A DNA stretch of 64,000 nucleotides from Pantoea phytobeneficialis (GCF_009728735.1 NZ_CP024636.1:1830894-1894893); one strand, 5' to 3'. Shown: positions 17,340 to 30,400, counted from the stretch's first letter. The notes: generated by a model not told the origin, from the letters alone. Numbers and translations: made by a program.

Positions 17340-17343
<4 letters not shown>
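16123..17343 (+). CDS. astC: Succinylornithine/acetylornithine transaminase AstC
   Basis: A 406-residue PLP-dependent class III aminotransferase. It converts N2-succinylornithine plus 2-oxoglutarate to succinylglutamate semialdehyde and glutamate, the third step of arginine succinyltransferase catabolism. The PLP-binding Lys is K252 in [14 protein letters not shown] and the cofactor-binding Asp is D223 in [13 protein letters not shown]. The phosphate-binding segment is CNSGAEANE (102-110). Length equals E. coli AstC. An AGGAG Shine-Dalgarno sequence precedes the ATG. It is first of five ast genes, and the next three junctions each overlap by four bases. Confidence 0.97.
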
Positions 17344-21162
<3,819 letters not shown>

Positions 21163-21208
21163 CGCCGGGGGCGCATATGTCGCCCCTTGATTTACGTAAG
21201 GAGAAAGA

Positions 21209-22204
21209 ATGCAGGACTTTTTACAACAAACATTGTCTGGTCGGGTGCCACTGGAGCGTCAGGGGCAAAACGCCCACCTCAGTTGGCAGTGGCTGGACGA
21301 GGGCATTCTGTCCTTAACCCCGCATACCCCAACGTCGCAGGCGCTGGTGTTGTCGGCGGGGATCCACGGTAATGAAACCGCGCCTGTTGAGATCCTGAAC
21401 CTGCTACTGACGCCCTTGCTGCGCGGCGAAAAACCGCTGGCGGTACGTCTGCTGGTGCTGTTGGGTAATCCGCAGGCATTACGCAGCGGCAAACGTTATC
21501 AGCAATATGATATCAATCGTCTGTTTGGTGGCCGCTGGCAGCAGGTGTCTGATGTGGCGGAGGCACGGCGTGCATTGCGGCTGGAGCAGGCGTTGGAAAC
21601 CTTCTGGCACACCTGCCTGACGACTGAAACACGCTGGCATCTCGATTTGCATACCGCGATCCGTGGTTCTTACCATACCCGCTTTGGCGTGATGCCCCTC
21701 AATCAACGTCCGTGGCCGCAGGATTTTATGCACTGGCTGGCGGTCGCAGGGCTGGAAGCGTTGGTATTCCATCGTTCTCCCGGCGGTACCTTTACCCATT
21801 TCAGTTGCGAACATTATGCCGCCGCCAGTTGTACCCTGGAGCTGGGTAAGGCGCTGCCGTTTGGTGAGAACGATCTGACTCAATTCAGCGCGGCATATCA
21901 GGCGCTGGCGGCGTTGTTATATGGAGGCGCACTGCCAGAGGTACAGGCGCAGCCCCGCCATTATCAAGTTGCGCAACAAATCACCCGGCATGGCGAAGAC
22001 TTTGTGCTGCATATGGGTGCGGAAACCCTCAACTTCACCGCTTTTCCCCAAGGGACGTTGTTGGCGGAAGAGGGAGATACCCGTTACTACGTGCAGCAGG
22101 CACGCGAGTATGTCTTGTTTCCCAACCCGAATGTTGCAGCGGGATTGCGTGCCGGCTTGATGCTGGTGGAAGAGAATGAGCAAACCCAGGCGTTGACGTT
22201 ATAA
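21209..22204 (+). CDS. astE: Succinylglutamate desuccinylase AstE
   Basis: A 331-residue zinc metallo-enzyme of the M14/aspartoacylase family that splits succinylglutamate into succinate and glutamate, the last AST step. Zinc ligands are H53 and E56 in GIHGNETAP and the His of WHLDLHTAIRGS. It is the only ast gene that does not overlap its neighbour: a 46-base gap contains a small GGGGCG/CGCCCC hairpin followed by its own AAGGAG Shine-Dalgarno sequence. Confidence 0.95.
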   Translation: MQDFLQQTLSGRVPLERQGQNAHLSWQWLDEGILSLTPHTPTSQALVLSAGIHGNETAPVEILNLLLTPLLRGEKPLAVRLLVLLGNPQALRSGKRYQQYDINRLFGGRWQQVSDVAEARRALRLEQALETFWHTCLTTETRWHLDLHTAIRGSYHTRFGVMPLNQRPWPQDFMHWLAVAGLEALVFHRSPGGTFTHFSCEHYAAASCTLELGKALPFGENDLTQFSAAYQALAALLYGGALPEVQAQPRHYQVAQQITRHGEDFVLHMGAETLNFTAFPQGTLLAEEGDTRYYVQQAREYVLFPNPNVAAGLRAGLMLVEENEQTQALTL

Positions 22205-22212
22205 CGACTGTC

Positions 22213-22234
22213 GTGGCGGCGCGATGTATCGCGC
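22213..22234 (+). repeat. Diverged REP-like repeat
   Basis: A forward copy with two changes from the common unit (GTGGCG head, ATGTATCG centre), just after astE. The rest of the gap to spy (22235-22498) holds a BaeR-like site and no gene. Confidence 0.65.
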
Positions 22235-22352
22235 TGCTGCGCCGCAATTTATCCTTTCGTTACGCCGACAATACCGTTACACTCCTCCTTAATTCCTGCG
22301 TTTTTTGCCTTATTCGTCATACTCTTTTGCAATTCCTCACGCATTTCTTCTC

Positions 22353-22370
22353 ATTCTCTCCATGATCGCC
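22353..22370 (+). promoter_or_regulatory. BaeR-like box upstream of spy
   Basis: ATTCTCTCCATGATCGCC agrees at 14 of 18 positions with the BaeR consensus as I recall it (T-rich stretch, CTCCAT, then DATTGGC). It lies 128 bases before the spy ATG. spy is the classic BaeSR/CpxAR target. Confidence 0.55.
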
Positions 22371-22498
22371 TGATATCTGTCTTTTATGCTTTCAGGGCTT
22401 TACTCAGCCTCTGAGTAGTTGACGTTCAGCGTCGTATGCTTGTTTCCGAAGACGCGACACAGGCTGTCGTCATGAAACTGATAAGTAAGGACAATATT

Positions 22499-22996
22499 AT
22501 GCGTAAACTGACTTCCCTCTTCCTGGCTACCGCGATGGCTCTCGGTGCTGCCAATATCGTCCATGCTGCGGCAGACAATCTGACGCCACCGCCGGCCGGC
22601 AGCGAGAAACCAATGCATAAGCCGCCGATGCGTCATGGTGGTATGGACATGATGTTCAAAGGTCTGAACCTGACCGACGCCCAGAAAAAACAGATGCATG
22701 ACATCATGCGTGAAAGCCACAAAGACTTTAAACGTCCGTCGCTGGAAGAGCGTCGCGCTAACCACGCGCTGATTGCCTCTGACACCTTCGACCGGGCGAA
22801 AGCCGAAGCGCAGGCAGAGAAAATGACGGCTAATGCCAAAGAGCGTGCTGTGGCGATGATGGAAACGCAGAACAAACTCTATAACGTGTTGACGCCGGAG
22901 CAGAAAAAGCAGTTCAACGCGAACTTTGAGAAACGTCTGACAGAGAAACGCCCGCACGATGGTAAGATGCCGCCACCACCGGCTGATGGCGAATAA
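22499..22996 (+). CDS. spy: Periplasmic ATP-independent chaperone Spy
   Basis: A 165-residue protein with a signal peptide of about 23 residues (ends NIVHA-AADN). The mature part is highly basic and helical, with the two LTxxQ repeats LTDAQKKQ and LTPEQKKQ that define the Spy/CpxP family. It forms a cradle-shaped dimer that shields unfolding envelope proteins. It has a Pro-rich tail (MPPPPADGE). ATG 22499 starts the signal peptide and has TAAGGA upstream; longer in-frame starts would bury it. Context between ast and cho is as in E. coli. Confidence 0.95.
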   Translation: MRKLTSLFLATAMALGAANIVHAAADNLTPPPAGSEKPMHKPPMRHGGMDMMFKGLNLTDAQKKQMHDIMRESHKDFKRPSLEERRANHALIASDTFDRAKAEAQAEKMTANAKERAVAMMETQNKLYNVLTPEQKKQFNANFEKRLTEKRPHDGKMPPPPADGE

Positions 22997-23019
22997 TTCG
23001 CATAGCCTGACGGTTTGAG

Positions 23020-23074
23020 ACCGCCGACGTTGTCCATCGCATTCGATGCTTTGGGCAGCGTCGGCGGTTTTGCT
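23020..23074. terminator. Bidirectional terminator between spy and cho
   Basis: ACCGCCGACGTTGTCC pairs with GGGCAGCGTCGGCGGTTTT across a 20-base loop; it also works in the minus direction. It lies in the convergent gap. Confidence 0.8.
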
Positions 23075-23935
23075 TTACAGCTCGATCAGCGGGAACTCAC
23101 CCGATAGCAGAGGGCGGCAGAGGATTTTATAGCCGTCGTGATCAAAGCCATGAGGGATGCGTTGTAGCTGGCGAGCTTCGGCTTCGCTACTCACCGAACC
23201 CAGCCAAAACCAGTGATCAATAACGTGGATTTGCGTCATGGCGATACCGCGTTCCACCATTCCCACCGCGCCGGACCACGGCCAGCACACCACCCGTAAC
23301 GCTTCCAGTGCCTGTTGCAAACGTTGTTGATGCGCTTCTGGCGGTTCGTTGCCGCAGCAGGCGCCGGCACAGCGTTTAAGCGCGGCACGAAAACAGCCCC
23401 GGCCGCTGCGCAGATTCTCCAGCCCCAGCAAACCGTGACACAGGCGCTGTTCATCAGCGATGCTTTTCAGCTTTTCCAGCGCGGCGTGGCGGCTACGAAA
23501 CAAACCATAAAGGTTTGAGGTACAGGAGAAATCGAGGTCGCGGGCGTAAACTACTTGCGGCACGGTGTCGTTAAGCTGGAGTGAGCAGAGCTGACGGTTT
23601 TTGCGCAGGCGTTTATTGAACAACGGCTGTTGCGTTTTGATCATCTGCGCTTCCAGTAACTGCGCACCCAGATCGCCAGCCGTGGGGATCCAACTGACAC
23701 GTCTTGCCTGGCGCAGCATGCTGGCTTCATCCGGCGTGCGGAAATGGGACATCACGCGACTGCGCAGGTTAACGCTTTTGCCGATATACAGCGGCAGGTT
23801 ATCGCTTTCGCCGTGGAAGACATACACGCCGGGCTGATTGGGTAAACCGTCCAGCCACTGGCGAAGATGTTCGGGATACTGGTAAATGGCTGCCGCATCA
23901 AATTCAAGGCGGTAACTGGTGGCTCGTCTGACCAA
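23075..23935 (-). CDS. cho: Excinuclease Cho (UvrC-homologous endonuclease)
   Basis: A 286-residue GIY-YIG nuclease that makes the 3' incision in UvrB-bound damaged DNA, especially at bulky lesions. The GIY-YIG domain is at about 30-110 (PGVYVFHGESDNLPLYIGKSV, with R and E catalytic positions following). The C-terminal segment has the Cys-rich CAGACCGNE. The start is TTG with GGAG six bases upstream; homology to the E. coli N-terminus (MVRR) supports it. A palindrome resembling a LexA box lies 14 bases upstream, matching the known SOS control of cho. Confidence 0.94.
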   Translation of the reverse strand: MVRRATSYRLEFDAAAIYQYPEHLRQWLDGLPNQPGVYVFHGESDNLPLYIGKSVNLRSRVMSHFRTPDEASMLRQARRVSWIPTAGDLGAQLLEAQMIKTQQPLFNKRLRKNRQLCSLQLNDTVPQVVYARDLDFSCTSNLYGLFRSRHAALEKLKSIADEQRLCHGLLGLENLRSGRGCFRAALKRCAGACCGNEPPEAHQQRLQQALEALRVVCWPWSGAVGMVERGIAMTQIHVIDHWFWLGSVSSEAEARQLQRIPHGFDHDGYKILCRPLLSGEFPLIEL

Positions 23936-23948
23936 GGAGGACTCCGGT

Positions 23949-23968
23949 TACTGGTTGTCCATCCAGTA
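23949..23968. promoter_or_regulatory. Putative LexA box of cho (variant)
   Basis: TACTGG-N8-CCAGTA is a perfect palindrome with LexA spacing, but both half-sites are CTGG rather than CTGT. Confidence 0.55.
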
Positions 23969-23997
23969 TATCAGCGAGCCTGTTTTTCCGCCAGCCG

Positions 23998-24888
23998 CTA
24001 CAGGCGACGGGTCGCCAGCCAGCAGATCAATGAGCCGAGGGTGATCATCAGCACCCCTTGCCAGAAGGTCAGGGAGGGCGTCAGGCCAAGCCAGAGTGAC
24101 GCCAGCAGCGCCGACAGCACCGGTGTGAAGTAGGATGCCGTTGCCAGTAATGTCAGATTACCGTGTTGAATGCCGTGGTTCCACGCCGAGTAGGCTACCG
24201 CGGTGGAGACACCCATAAATAACACCTCCAGCGCCGGGATCAGGCTGAAATGCAGTGAGCTGACCTGTTCGGTGAGGGCGAATTTGAACCACAGCGCCAG
24301 CGCGGTGACGACAAAGAACAGATTGACGCCGCTTTTACCGTTGGCATAACGGCGCGTCACGTTGTTGTATAACCCCCAGGCGAAAGCAGCAATAAAAGCC
24401 AGACCATACGCCAGCGGGTTACTCAGCAGATTATGCCCAAGCTGTGATAATGAACTGCCGCCGCGGCTCTGTAGCACCCAGACAATGCCCGCCAGTGACA
24501 ACAACAATCCCGGCCATAGCCAGACGCGGAAGCGCTGCTGGTTGATCGGAATGGCAAACACGACGGTCAGACAGGGCCACAGGTAGTTGATCATCCCCAG
24601 CTCCAGCGACTGGGCACGATCCTGCGCCAGACCAATCGCCAGCGCGAGGCAGATTTCATAGCCGACAAACAGCAGCCCTCCGCCCCACAAATAACGCGTT
24701 GGCATCTGGCGGAAATCCGGCAGGCCGCGTGTCAGGCAGAGCAGGATCGCCGTGGTGGTATAAATCAGCGCTGCGCCACCGGTGGCGCCAAAGGCTTCAC
24801 TGACGCTGCGCATCAGGCCAACGGTAGTGCTCCAGAGTAAAATCGCGCTTAAACCGATCAGGGTGGCGCGCGGCAAATGTGCAGGCAT
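23998..24888 (-). CDS. yddG: Aromatic amino acid exporter YddG (DMT/EamA family)
   Basis: A 296-residue inner-membrane protein with ten hydrophobic segments in two EamA repeats. It matches E. coli YddG through ATLIGL..LLWST.VGLMR, FVGYEICLALAIG, MINYLWP and the C-terminal FWQGVLMITLGSLICWLATRR. E. coli YddG exports aromatic amino acids and paraquat-like compounds. It sits between cho and nadE, unlike in E. coli. It starts about 66 bases after nadE on the same strand, so it may be cotranscribed with it. Confidence 0.85.
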   Translation of the reverse strand: MPAHLPRATLIGLSAILLWSTTVGLMRSVSEAFGATGGAALIYTTTAILLCLTRGLPDFRQMPTRYLWGGGLLFVGYEICLALAIGLAQDRAQSLELGMINYLWPCLTVVFAIPINQQRFRVWLWPGLLLSLAGIVWVLQSRGGSSLSQLGHNLLSNPLAYGLAFIAAFAWGLYNNVTRRYANGKSGVNLFFVVTALALWFKFALTEQVSSLHFSLIPALEVLFMGVSTAVAYSAWNHGIQHGNLTLLATASYFTPVLSALLASLWLGLTPSLTFWQGVLMITLGSLICWLATRRL

Positions 24889-24954
24889 ATAAAAGCGTTC
24901 AGAAAAGGCAATGAAAGGCGTCTTCCGTCCCGAACTGGAAAACGCCGGATGGGG

Positions 24955-25782
24955 TTATTTTTTCCAGAAATCGTCGAACACGGTAATTGGTGGGCGACGT
25001 TTATGCTCGGTTTTCAGATACCAGCCTTCAATGATTTTGGCAGCAGACGCATCAATGGTCTTGCCTTCCAGATAGGCATCAATCAGCTGATAGGTCACGC
25101 CGAGAGCCACTTCATCCTGTAATCCTGGACGATTATCTTCGAGGTCAGCCGTCGGATGCTTCAGGTAAAGATGCTCCGGGCAGCCCAGCAGTTTCAGCAA
25201 CTGTTTGCCCTGGCCTTTGTTGAGGCGGAAAATCGGGTTGATGTCAGTGCCGCCATCGCCATATTTGGTGAAGAAACCGGTGACGGCTTCAGCGGCATGA
25301 TCCGTCCCCACGACTACGCCTTTGGTCATCCCCGCGATGCTGTATTGGGCTTTCATGCGCTCACGCGCTTTCTCGTTACCGCGAATATAGTCAGACAGGG
25401 TGATGCCCGCGTCCTGTAAGGCGCGCTCACTTGCCAGCACCGCTTCTTTAATGTTGACCACCAGCGACCGATCCGGTTGGATAAACGCCAGCGCATCCTG
25501 ACAATCCTGCTCATCGGCCTGCACGCCATAAGGCAGACGCACGGCAATGAAGGTGTAGTCGTTATCACCGGTCTCTTCGCGCAGTTCACGAATGGCGGTT
25601 TGTGACAGGATGCCGGTCAGTGTGGAATCCTGACCACCGCTGATACCCAGTACCAGGGTCTTAATCCCCGGATTGGTTTTCAGGTAGGACTTCAAAAAAT
25701 CAACGCTGACGCGAACTTCTTGCTGGGGATCGATGACGGGTTTAACACCAAGGGCTTCAATGATTTCCTGCTGCAGTGACAT
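24955..25782 (-). CDS. nadE: NH3-dependent NAD+ synthetase NadE
   Basis: A 275-residue cytosolic enzyme that amidates nicotinic acid adenine dinucleotide with ammonia and ATP, the last step of NAD synthesis. The PP-loop ATP motif [12 protein letters not shown] lies near residues 44-55. There is no glutaminase domain, so it is the ammonia-dependent form. Length equals E. coli NadE. An AGGAG-type sequence precedes the ATG. Confidence 0.97.
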   Translation of the reverse strand: MSLQQEIIEALGVKPVIDPQQEVRVSVDFLKSYLKTNPGIKTLVLGISGGQDSTLTGILSQTAIRELREETGDNDYTFIAVRLPYGVQADEQDCQDALAFIQPDRSLVVNIKEAVLASERALQDAGITLSDYIRGNEKARERMKAQYSIAGMTKGVVVGTDHAAEAVTGFFTKYGDGGTDINPIFRLNKGQGKQLLKLLGCPEHLYLKHPTADLEDNRPGLQDEVALGVTYQLIDAYLEGKTIDASAAKIIEGWYLKTEHKRRPPITVFDDFWKK

Positions 25783-25854
25783 GAACCTCTCCTCAAGTCA
25801 GTTGCCGGACGGCACAATGCGAATCATTTCCTAAAGCTAACGCGGCTGGCCCAA

Positions 25855-25880
25855 AACAACAAGCCGTATGGCTTGTTGTT
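25855..25880 (-). terminator. Terminator of the MFS transporter gene
   Basis: Perfect 11-bp stem AACAACAAGCC / GGCTTGTTGTT with a 4-base loop. On the minus strand it is followed by TTTT, and it begins 19 bases after the stop. Confidence 0.8.
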
Positions 25881-25899
25881 CGGGTTATTTGCTGGCAAA

Positions 25900-27090
25900 T
25901 CAGGCGCTTTTTGGCTTCTGAGCCAACACCAGGAACATTACAATCGCCAACATAAAACAGCCAAAAATCGTGCCAGTCATACTCAGTAGCGAGGTGCCAC
26001 CGAGACCAGTGAGCGGTACGCTGATGGCCCCCAGTGTGAACATGGTGACGCCAATCACTGCTGAGGCGCTGCCTGCGCGGTGGCCCTGGCTTTGCATGGC
26101 CAGTGATGAGGCAGTGGTGGCGATAACACCATTGCTGGCGATGGTGAAGAACAGCGCCAGCAGAATCACCGGCAGCGATGCACCGAGGATGCCCGCGAGT
26201 AACAGACAGGCGGAGGCGACAAAGGCCAGCAGCAGGCCACCTTTCAGTACCCGGTATTCTCCCCAACGTCGGCACAGGCGGGCGCTGGTCTGAGAAGCAA
26301 TAATCAGACCGAATCCGTTGGCGGCAAAGCAGAAGCTAAAGGCCTGCGGAGACAAACCGTAGATCTGTTGCAGGACAAACGGTGATGAACCGATGTAAGC
26401 GAGCATCCCCGCCATCATAAAACCCTGCGTTAAACAGAAGCCCATAAATGAACGATGGGTAAATACCTCACCCAGCGCGGCCCAGGCGGAGAAAATGGAA
26501 CCCCGATTGCGTTTTGCTTCGGGCAAAGTTTCATGCAGTTTCCAGCGCGTCAGCAGGATGAGCAAAATGGCCACCGCTCCCAGCACCATAAAAATGCCAC
26601 GCCAGTTCAGCACAGTTAGCATAAAACCGCCGAGAACCGGGGCGGCGATCGGGGCCAGACCATTGACCAACATCAACAAGGCAAAAAAGCGCGTCAGTTC
26701 ATAGCCACTATACATATCACGCGCGACGGCACGCGACAGCACGGCGCCACCACCCCCCGCCAGGCCTTCAAACAGACGGGCCACCAGTAGTTGATTAATA
26801 TCTTGCGCCACGGCACAACCGATTGAGGCGACAAACAGCAGCAGCAGTGAGACGCGTAAGGGACGCAGGCGACCAAATTTGTCGCTCAACGGACCGAACA
26901 GCAGCTGGCCGGCTCCAAGGCCTACCAGTGTCGCGGTGAGGCTTAACTGGGCAGTGGCGGTTTCGGTGTGCAGGTCCTGTGCCAGTTCAGGCAGGGCGGG
27001 CAGGTAGAGATCGATACAGAGCGGCCCAAGGGCAGCGAGCAGGCCAAGGGTTATGGCATAAACCAGACGGTTAGAAGGTGCAGGTGTCAT
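25900..27090 (-). CDS. Bcr/CflA-family multidrug efflux MFS transporter
   Basis: A 396-residue inner-membrane protein with 12 hydrophobic segments (DHA1 type). The family motif LFGPLSDKFGRLRPL (motif A) follows TM2, and motif D1 LCIDLYLPALPEL in TM1 is typical of Bcr/CflA drug:H+ antiporters. SRAVARDM after TM4 is also characteristic. The start overlaps the stop of the TetR gene by four bases, so the two form an operon and the regulator probably represses its own pump. The substrate is unknown. Confidence 0.9.
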   Translation of the reverse strand: MTPAPSNRLVYAITLGLLAALGPLCIDLYLPALPELAQDLHTETATAQLSLTATLVGLGAGQLLFGPLSDKFGRLRPLRVSLLLLFVASIGCAVAQDINQLLVARLFEGLAGGGGAVLSRAVARDMYSGYELTRFFALLMLVNGLAPIAAPVLGGFMLTVLNWRGIFMVLGAVAILLILLTRWKLHETLPEAKRNRGSIFSAWAALGEVFTHRSFMGFCLTQGFMMAGMLAYIGSSPFVLQQIYGLSPQAFSFCFAANGFGLIIASQTSARLCRRWGEYRVLKGGLLLAFVASACLLLAGILGASLPVILLALFFTIASNGVIATTASSLAMQSQGHRAGSASAVIGVTMFTLGAISVPLTGLGGTSLLSMTGTIFGCFMLAIVMFLVLAQKPKSA

Positions 27091-27674
27091 TTATCCTCTG
27101 TCTTTATTAGGTGTGAAATCAGGTTCTGATAAAGGTGTTGCAGGGTCACCGCTGACGCTTTCTGTGGCGTCAGGCGGCGGAGGGCCGTGCCGTCAAACAA
27201 CACGGCCAGTACTTCGACACAGGCGTCCACCTGTTCGTCGCCCAGTTCAGGATGACTGGCGCGGATCTTGTGACGGGCCTGGCTGAACATGCGGGCATCC
27301 GCCGCTTCGAGCATTGCCGCGACGCGTGGATTACGACCGGCTTCGGCGGCGACATCCAGCATCAATAATTCATCTTCCGGGTTCAGGCTTTCCCGCCAGG
27401 CAAGCGTGGTGGCGATTTGATCGCTGTCGACCCGATCGCGCATCGCGGCAACGCGACCATCGACAATACGTTTCACCATCTCTTCAATGATGGCGTCCTT
27501 GCTGGGGAAGTACCGGTAGATTTGCCCCACGCTGAGATTGGCGGCGCACGCCAGCCGCGCCATGCTGGCAGCATGGAACCCCTCCCGACGAAAACATTCG
27601 CGCGCAGCACGGATGATTTCATCCTGGCGCAGGCGGTGGCGTTCATCTTTATTATTTTCTCGTTGTCTGGTCAT
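27087..27674 (-). CDS. TetR/AcrR-family repressor of the adjacent efflux pump
   Basis: About 195 residues. The N-terminal HTH (IIRAARECFRREGFHAASMARLACAANLSVGQIYRYFPSKDAIIEEM) is a textbook TetR domain. The C-terminal ligand domain is not recognisable. MTRQRE at 27674 is chosen because AGGGCGG lies just upstream. An in-frame ATG at 27713 would add 13 residues but lacks a Shine-Dalgarno sequence and would lie inside a palindrome that could be the operator. It heads a two-gene operon with the MFS gene. Confidence 0.88.
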   Translation of the reverse strand: MTRQRENNKDERHRLRQDEIIRAARECFRREGFHAASMARLACAANLSVGQIYRYFPSKDAIIEEMVKRIVDGRVAAMRDRVDSDQIATTLAWRESLNPEDELLMLDVAAEAGRNPRVAAMLEAADARMFSQARHKIRASHPELGDEQVDACVEVLAVLFDGTALRRLTPQKASAVTLQHLYQNLISHLIKTEDK

Positions 27675-27695
27675 AACCGCCCTGAAAATAGTTTT

Positions 27696-27711
27696 GAGAG
27701 TGCTCATTCTC
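27696..27711. promoter_or_regulatory. Possible TetR-type operator
   Basis: GAGAGTGCTCATTCTC pairs at 6 of 8 positions about its centre. It is 22 bases upstream of the chosen TetR start, a usual place for an autoregulatory operator. Confidence 0.35.
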
Positions 27712-27867
27712 ATTTGGTGATTATACGGAGCCTGTCAAAGGAACACAGGCACTTTTACGCAATCCTGACGCTTCGGAACAAACCGAATATGCTGCCATAA
27801 AATTGATTAATCTGGATTTATGTTCCAGGCTTAGCGTTACATGGACACAGTAATGAGGAACAACAAG

Positions 27868-28203
27868 ATGAATAAAGTGCTGGGATGTATCGCTGCTGCG
27901 TTAACGCTGGCAGCACTCTCTGGTTGTACGGCTTACGATCGCGCAGAGAGCTTCGTGACCAAACCTGTGGTGAAGGATGTGAAGAAAGGAATGACCCGTG
28001 ATCAGGTGCGTCAGATTGCCGGGGCACCGTCTACTGAGATCACTATGGTGCATGCGCGCGGCACCTGTCAGACTTATGTGCTGGGTGAGCGCGATGGCAA
28101 AGTCCAGACTTACTTCGTCAGCTATAACGACACGGGACATGTGATGAACTACGGCTTCCAGAGCTGTAAAGAGTACGATACCGACCCGCAAGCGACGCAG
28201 TAA
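27868..28203 (+). CDS. osmE: Osmotically inducible lipoprotein OsmE
   Basis: A 111-residue SmpA/OmlA-fold lipoprotein. The signal ends at lipobox LSGC (Cys20), and [34 protein letters not shown], read in parts, matches E. coli OsmE through to the C-terminal EYDTDPQA. In E. coli it is induced by osmolarity and stationary phase; its function is unclear. ATG 27868 places the lipobox at the right distance and has GAGG nine bases upstream. It neighbours nadE in E. coli too; here the efflux pair is inserted between. Confidence 0.94.
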   Translation: MNKVLGCIAAALTLAALSGCTAYDRAESFVTKPVVKDVKKGMTRDQVRQIAGAPSTEITMVHARGTCQTYVLGERDGKVQTYFVSYNDTGHVMNYGFQSCKEYDTDPQATQ

Positions 28204-28219
28204 AGGTTGCAGAATAGCA

Positions 28220-28248
28220 AACGGCCCGTCAGTGACGGGCCGTTTTTG
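28220..28248 (+). terminator. Terminator of osmE
   Basis: AACGGCCCGTCA / TGACGGGCCGTT, a 12-bp perfect stem with a single-base loop region, followed by TTTG. It also serves as the end of the convergent minus-strand gene. Confidence 0.9.
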
Positions 28249-28256
28249 TTTGTGGC

Positions 28257-28628
28257 TTACAAGCCGTAGGGGCGTGGCACTTCGTTATAGCTGCCGTTGA
28301 TATCGCGCTGATAGTAATGACCATCCTGCACGTAATAACGCTTGCCGTTGAAGTCGAGCACACGCATACCGGCTACCGGCTCTGACTGCGGTGGCTGCAC
28401 CACAACGTAGGTATCGCCCTGACGCTGATAGTAGCTGCCATTCAACAGATAATAGGTCAGACCGCCAATCAACACCGCTGTCGCGGCATCGGGTAAGAAA
28501 CGTAATGGACCTGGTCCACCCCAGTGCGGTCCAGGACCTGGGCCGGGTCCCCACGGACCTGGGTGGGCAAGGGCGATGGCTGGTGTTAATAAGGTTAACG
28601 CCAGCACGGAGGCGATAACTTTTTTCAT
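28257..28628 (-). CDS. Small secreted Gly/Pro-rich protein (DUF6515-like)
   Basis: A 123-residue protein. The signal peptide MKKVIASVLALTLLTPAIALA is followed by a low-complexity segment HPGPWGPGPGPGPHWGGPGP, a short hydrophobic stretch (AVLIGGLTYYLL), and a C-terminal beta-rich part with repeated YYxxxGxxYxxV units (SYYQRQGDTYVVV and RYYVQDGHYYQRD). The repeat pattern is that of DUF6515-type envelope proteins. ATG 28628 with AGGAG nine bases upstream fits the signal peptide. Its function is unknown. Confidence 0.75.
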   Translation of the reverse strand: MKKVIASVLALTLLTPAIALAHPGPWGPGPGPGPHWGGPGPLRFLPDAATAVLIGGLTYYLLNGSYYQRQGDTYVVVQPPQSEPVAGMRVLDFNGKRYYVQDGHYYQRDINGSYNEVPRPYGL

Positions 28629-28776
28629 CGGTAGTTCTCCTGCTATGACTGGTAGCAGGATTGGCTTTTCACCGGCAAAACACAAGCGGAAAGTGGCTGG
28701 TTTTTCCACTATTTACCATGCTTAACACTTTCCTGACGGTAGCGCCATGATTGCCAGAGATTGAGGAGAGGAACGC

Positions 28777-28841
28777 GTAGCGGCGCGATTTATCGCGCGG
28801 ATTTCGGGTGTGGAACCTCGCACGATACATCGTGCCGCTAC
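28777..28841. repeat. Inverted pair of REP-like repeats
   Basis: Forward unit at 28777-28798 (exact) and reverse unit at 28820-28841 with GCACGAT/ATCGTGC stem, a compensated base change. It lies between tcyP (minus) and the small secreted protein gene. Confidence 0.85.
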
Positions 28842-28856
28842 GGGATGTGCAGGTAA

Positions 28857-30248
28857 TTAACGATGCGCCAGTTCGGCGTGGTCGTCGCTCTCCAGCACTT
28901 TTTTGTCGGTCAGGCCAAGCCAGCGGCTGGTCAGGGAGCCAGCGGTCATTGCGCCATTGACGTTGAGCGCGGTGCGGCCCATATCAATCAACGGTTCGAT
29001 GGAGATCAACAGCGCGACCAGTGTTACCGGCAGGCCCATCGCGGGCAGCACGATCAAGGCGGCAAAGGTGGCACCGCCGCCCACACCGGCCACACCGGCT
29101 GAGCTGAGGGTGACGATCCCTACCAGGGTGGCAATCCACAGCGGGTCAAACGGGTTGATCCCGACAGTCGGTGCAACCATCACCGCCAGCATGGTCGGAT
29201 ACAGACCGGCACAACCATTCTGTCCAATGGTGGCACCAAAGGAGGCCGAGAAGCTGGCGATGGATTCCGGCACACCAAGGCGACGCGTCTGGGTTTCAAC
29301 GTTCAACGGGATACTGGCGGCGCTGGAACGGCTGGTAAAAGCAAAGGTAATCACCGGCCACACTTTGCGAAAGAAACGCAGCGGATTGATGCCGTTGAAA
29401 GAGAGCAGCAGCGCGTGCACGCCAAACATAATCGCCAGGCCCAGATAAGAGGCCACAACAAAGCCACCGAGCTTAATGATGTCCTGAAGGTTAGAACCCG
29501 CGACTACTTTGGTCATCAGGGCCAGCACACCGTAGGGTGTCAGCTTCATGATCAAACGAACCAGTTTCATCACCCAGGATTGCAGGGTGTCGATTGCCAC
29601 CAGCACACGTTCGCCTTTCGCTTTGTCATCTTTCAACAACTGCAACGCCGCCACGCCGAGAAACGCGGCGAAAATCACCACGCTGATGATCGAGGTCGGG
29701 CTAGCGCCGGTGAGATCGGCAAACGGATTTTTAGGGATAAAGGAGAGCAGCAGTTGTGGCACGGTCAGATCGGCCACTTTTCCGATGTAGTTGCTCTGAA
29801 TCGCGTTCAGGCGCGCGGTTTCCTGCGCACCTTGCACCAGGCCATCTGCGGTTAAACCAAACAGGCCAGTGACCATCACGCCTACCAGCGCTGAAATCGC
29901 CGTAGTAAACAACAACACGCCGATGGTCAGTACGCTGATTTTGCCCAGTGAAGAGGCATTGTGCAGGCGAGCCACCGCGCTGAGGATGGAAGCGAAGACC
30001 AGCGGCATCACGATCATCTGCAACAATTGCACGTAACCGTTGCCGACAATGTTGAACCAGCCAATCGAGGCTTTCACCACCGGGCTGTTCTCACCGTATA
30101 TGGCTTGCAGCGCCAGACCAAACAACACGCCGAACACCAGGCCAGTTAATACGCGTTTTGACAGGCTCCAGCGCGCGTTGCCAATGCGTGCTAATAACAC
30201 CAGCAACGCGGCGAACACCACGAGATTAATAATCAGGGGAAAATCCAT
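28857..30248 (-). CDS. tcyP: L-cystine/dicarboxylate-family symporter TcyP (YdjN)
   Basis: A 463-residue inner-membrane transporter of the DAACS family, the same length as E. coli TcyP (YdjN), which takes up L-cystine. It matches at the N-terminus ([19 protein letters not shown]) and has the re-entrant motif [17 protein letters not shown] and a Gly-rich [13 protein letters not shown] segment in the second half. It is monocistronic. A leader of about 70 bases with two hairpins lies upstream. Confidence 0.93.
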   Translation of the reverse strand: MDFPLIINLVVFAALLVLLARIGNARWSLSKRVLTGLVFGVLFGLALQAIYGENSPVVKASIGWFNIVGNGYVQLLQMIVMPLVFASILSAVARLHNASSLGKISVLTIGVLLFTTAISALVGVMVTGLFGLTADGLVQGAQETARLNAIQSNYIGKVADLTVPQLLLSFIPKNPFADLTGASPTSIISVVIFAAFLGVAALQLLKDDKAKGERVLVAIDTLQSWVMKLVRLIMKLTPYGVLALMTKVVAGSNLQDIIKLGGFVVASYLGLAIMFGVHALLLSFNGINPLRFFRKVWPVITFAFTSRSSAASIPLNVETQTRRLGVPESIASFSASFGATIGQNGCAGLYPTMLAVMVAPTVGINPFDPLWIATLVGIVTLSSAGVAGVGGGATFAALIVLPAMGLPVTLVALLISIEPLIDMGRTALNVNGAMTAGSLTSRWLGLTDKKVLESDDHAELAHR

Positions 30249-30267
30249 GCTCTACTCCAGAGATTTG

Positions 30268-30320
30268 CCGCGCCTCTGCATGTTCAGGCGCGGAATACAG
30301 GGTGATTCCTGAAAGGAATC
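30268..30320 (-). other. Two hairpins in the tcyP leader
   Basis: CCGCGCCT/AGGCGCGG (30268-30293, 8-bp stem) and GATTCCT-GAA-AGGAATC (30304-30320, 7-bp stem), ending about 20 bases before the tcyP start. They may be a 5' untranslated structure or an operator. No known riboswitch is recognised. Confidence 0.4.
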
Positions 30321-30400
30321 CGCGCATGTTAACAGTTCATAAATGGGCAGGCTTATATCCAAATGGAATTGATTATAACTTTATCCTGATTTTTGTCTGA

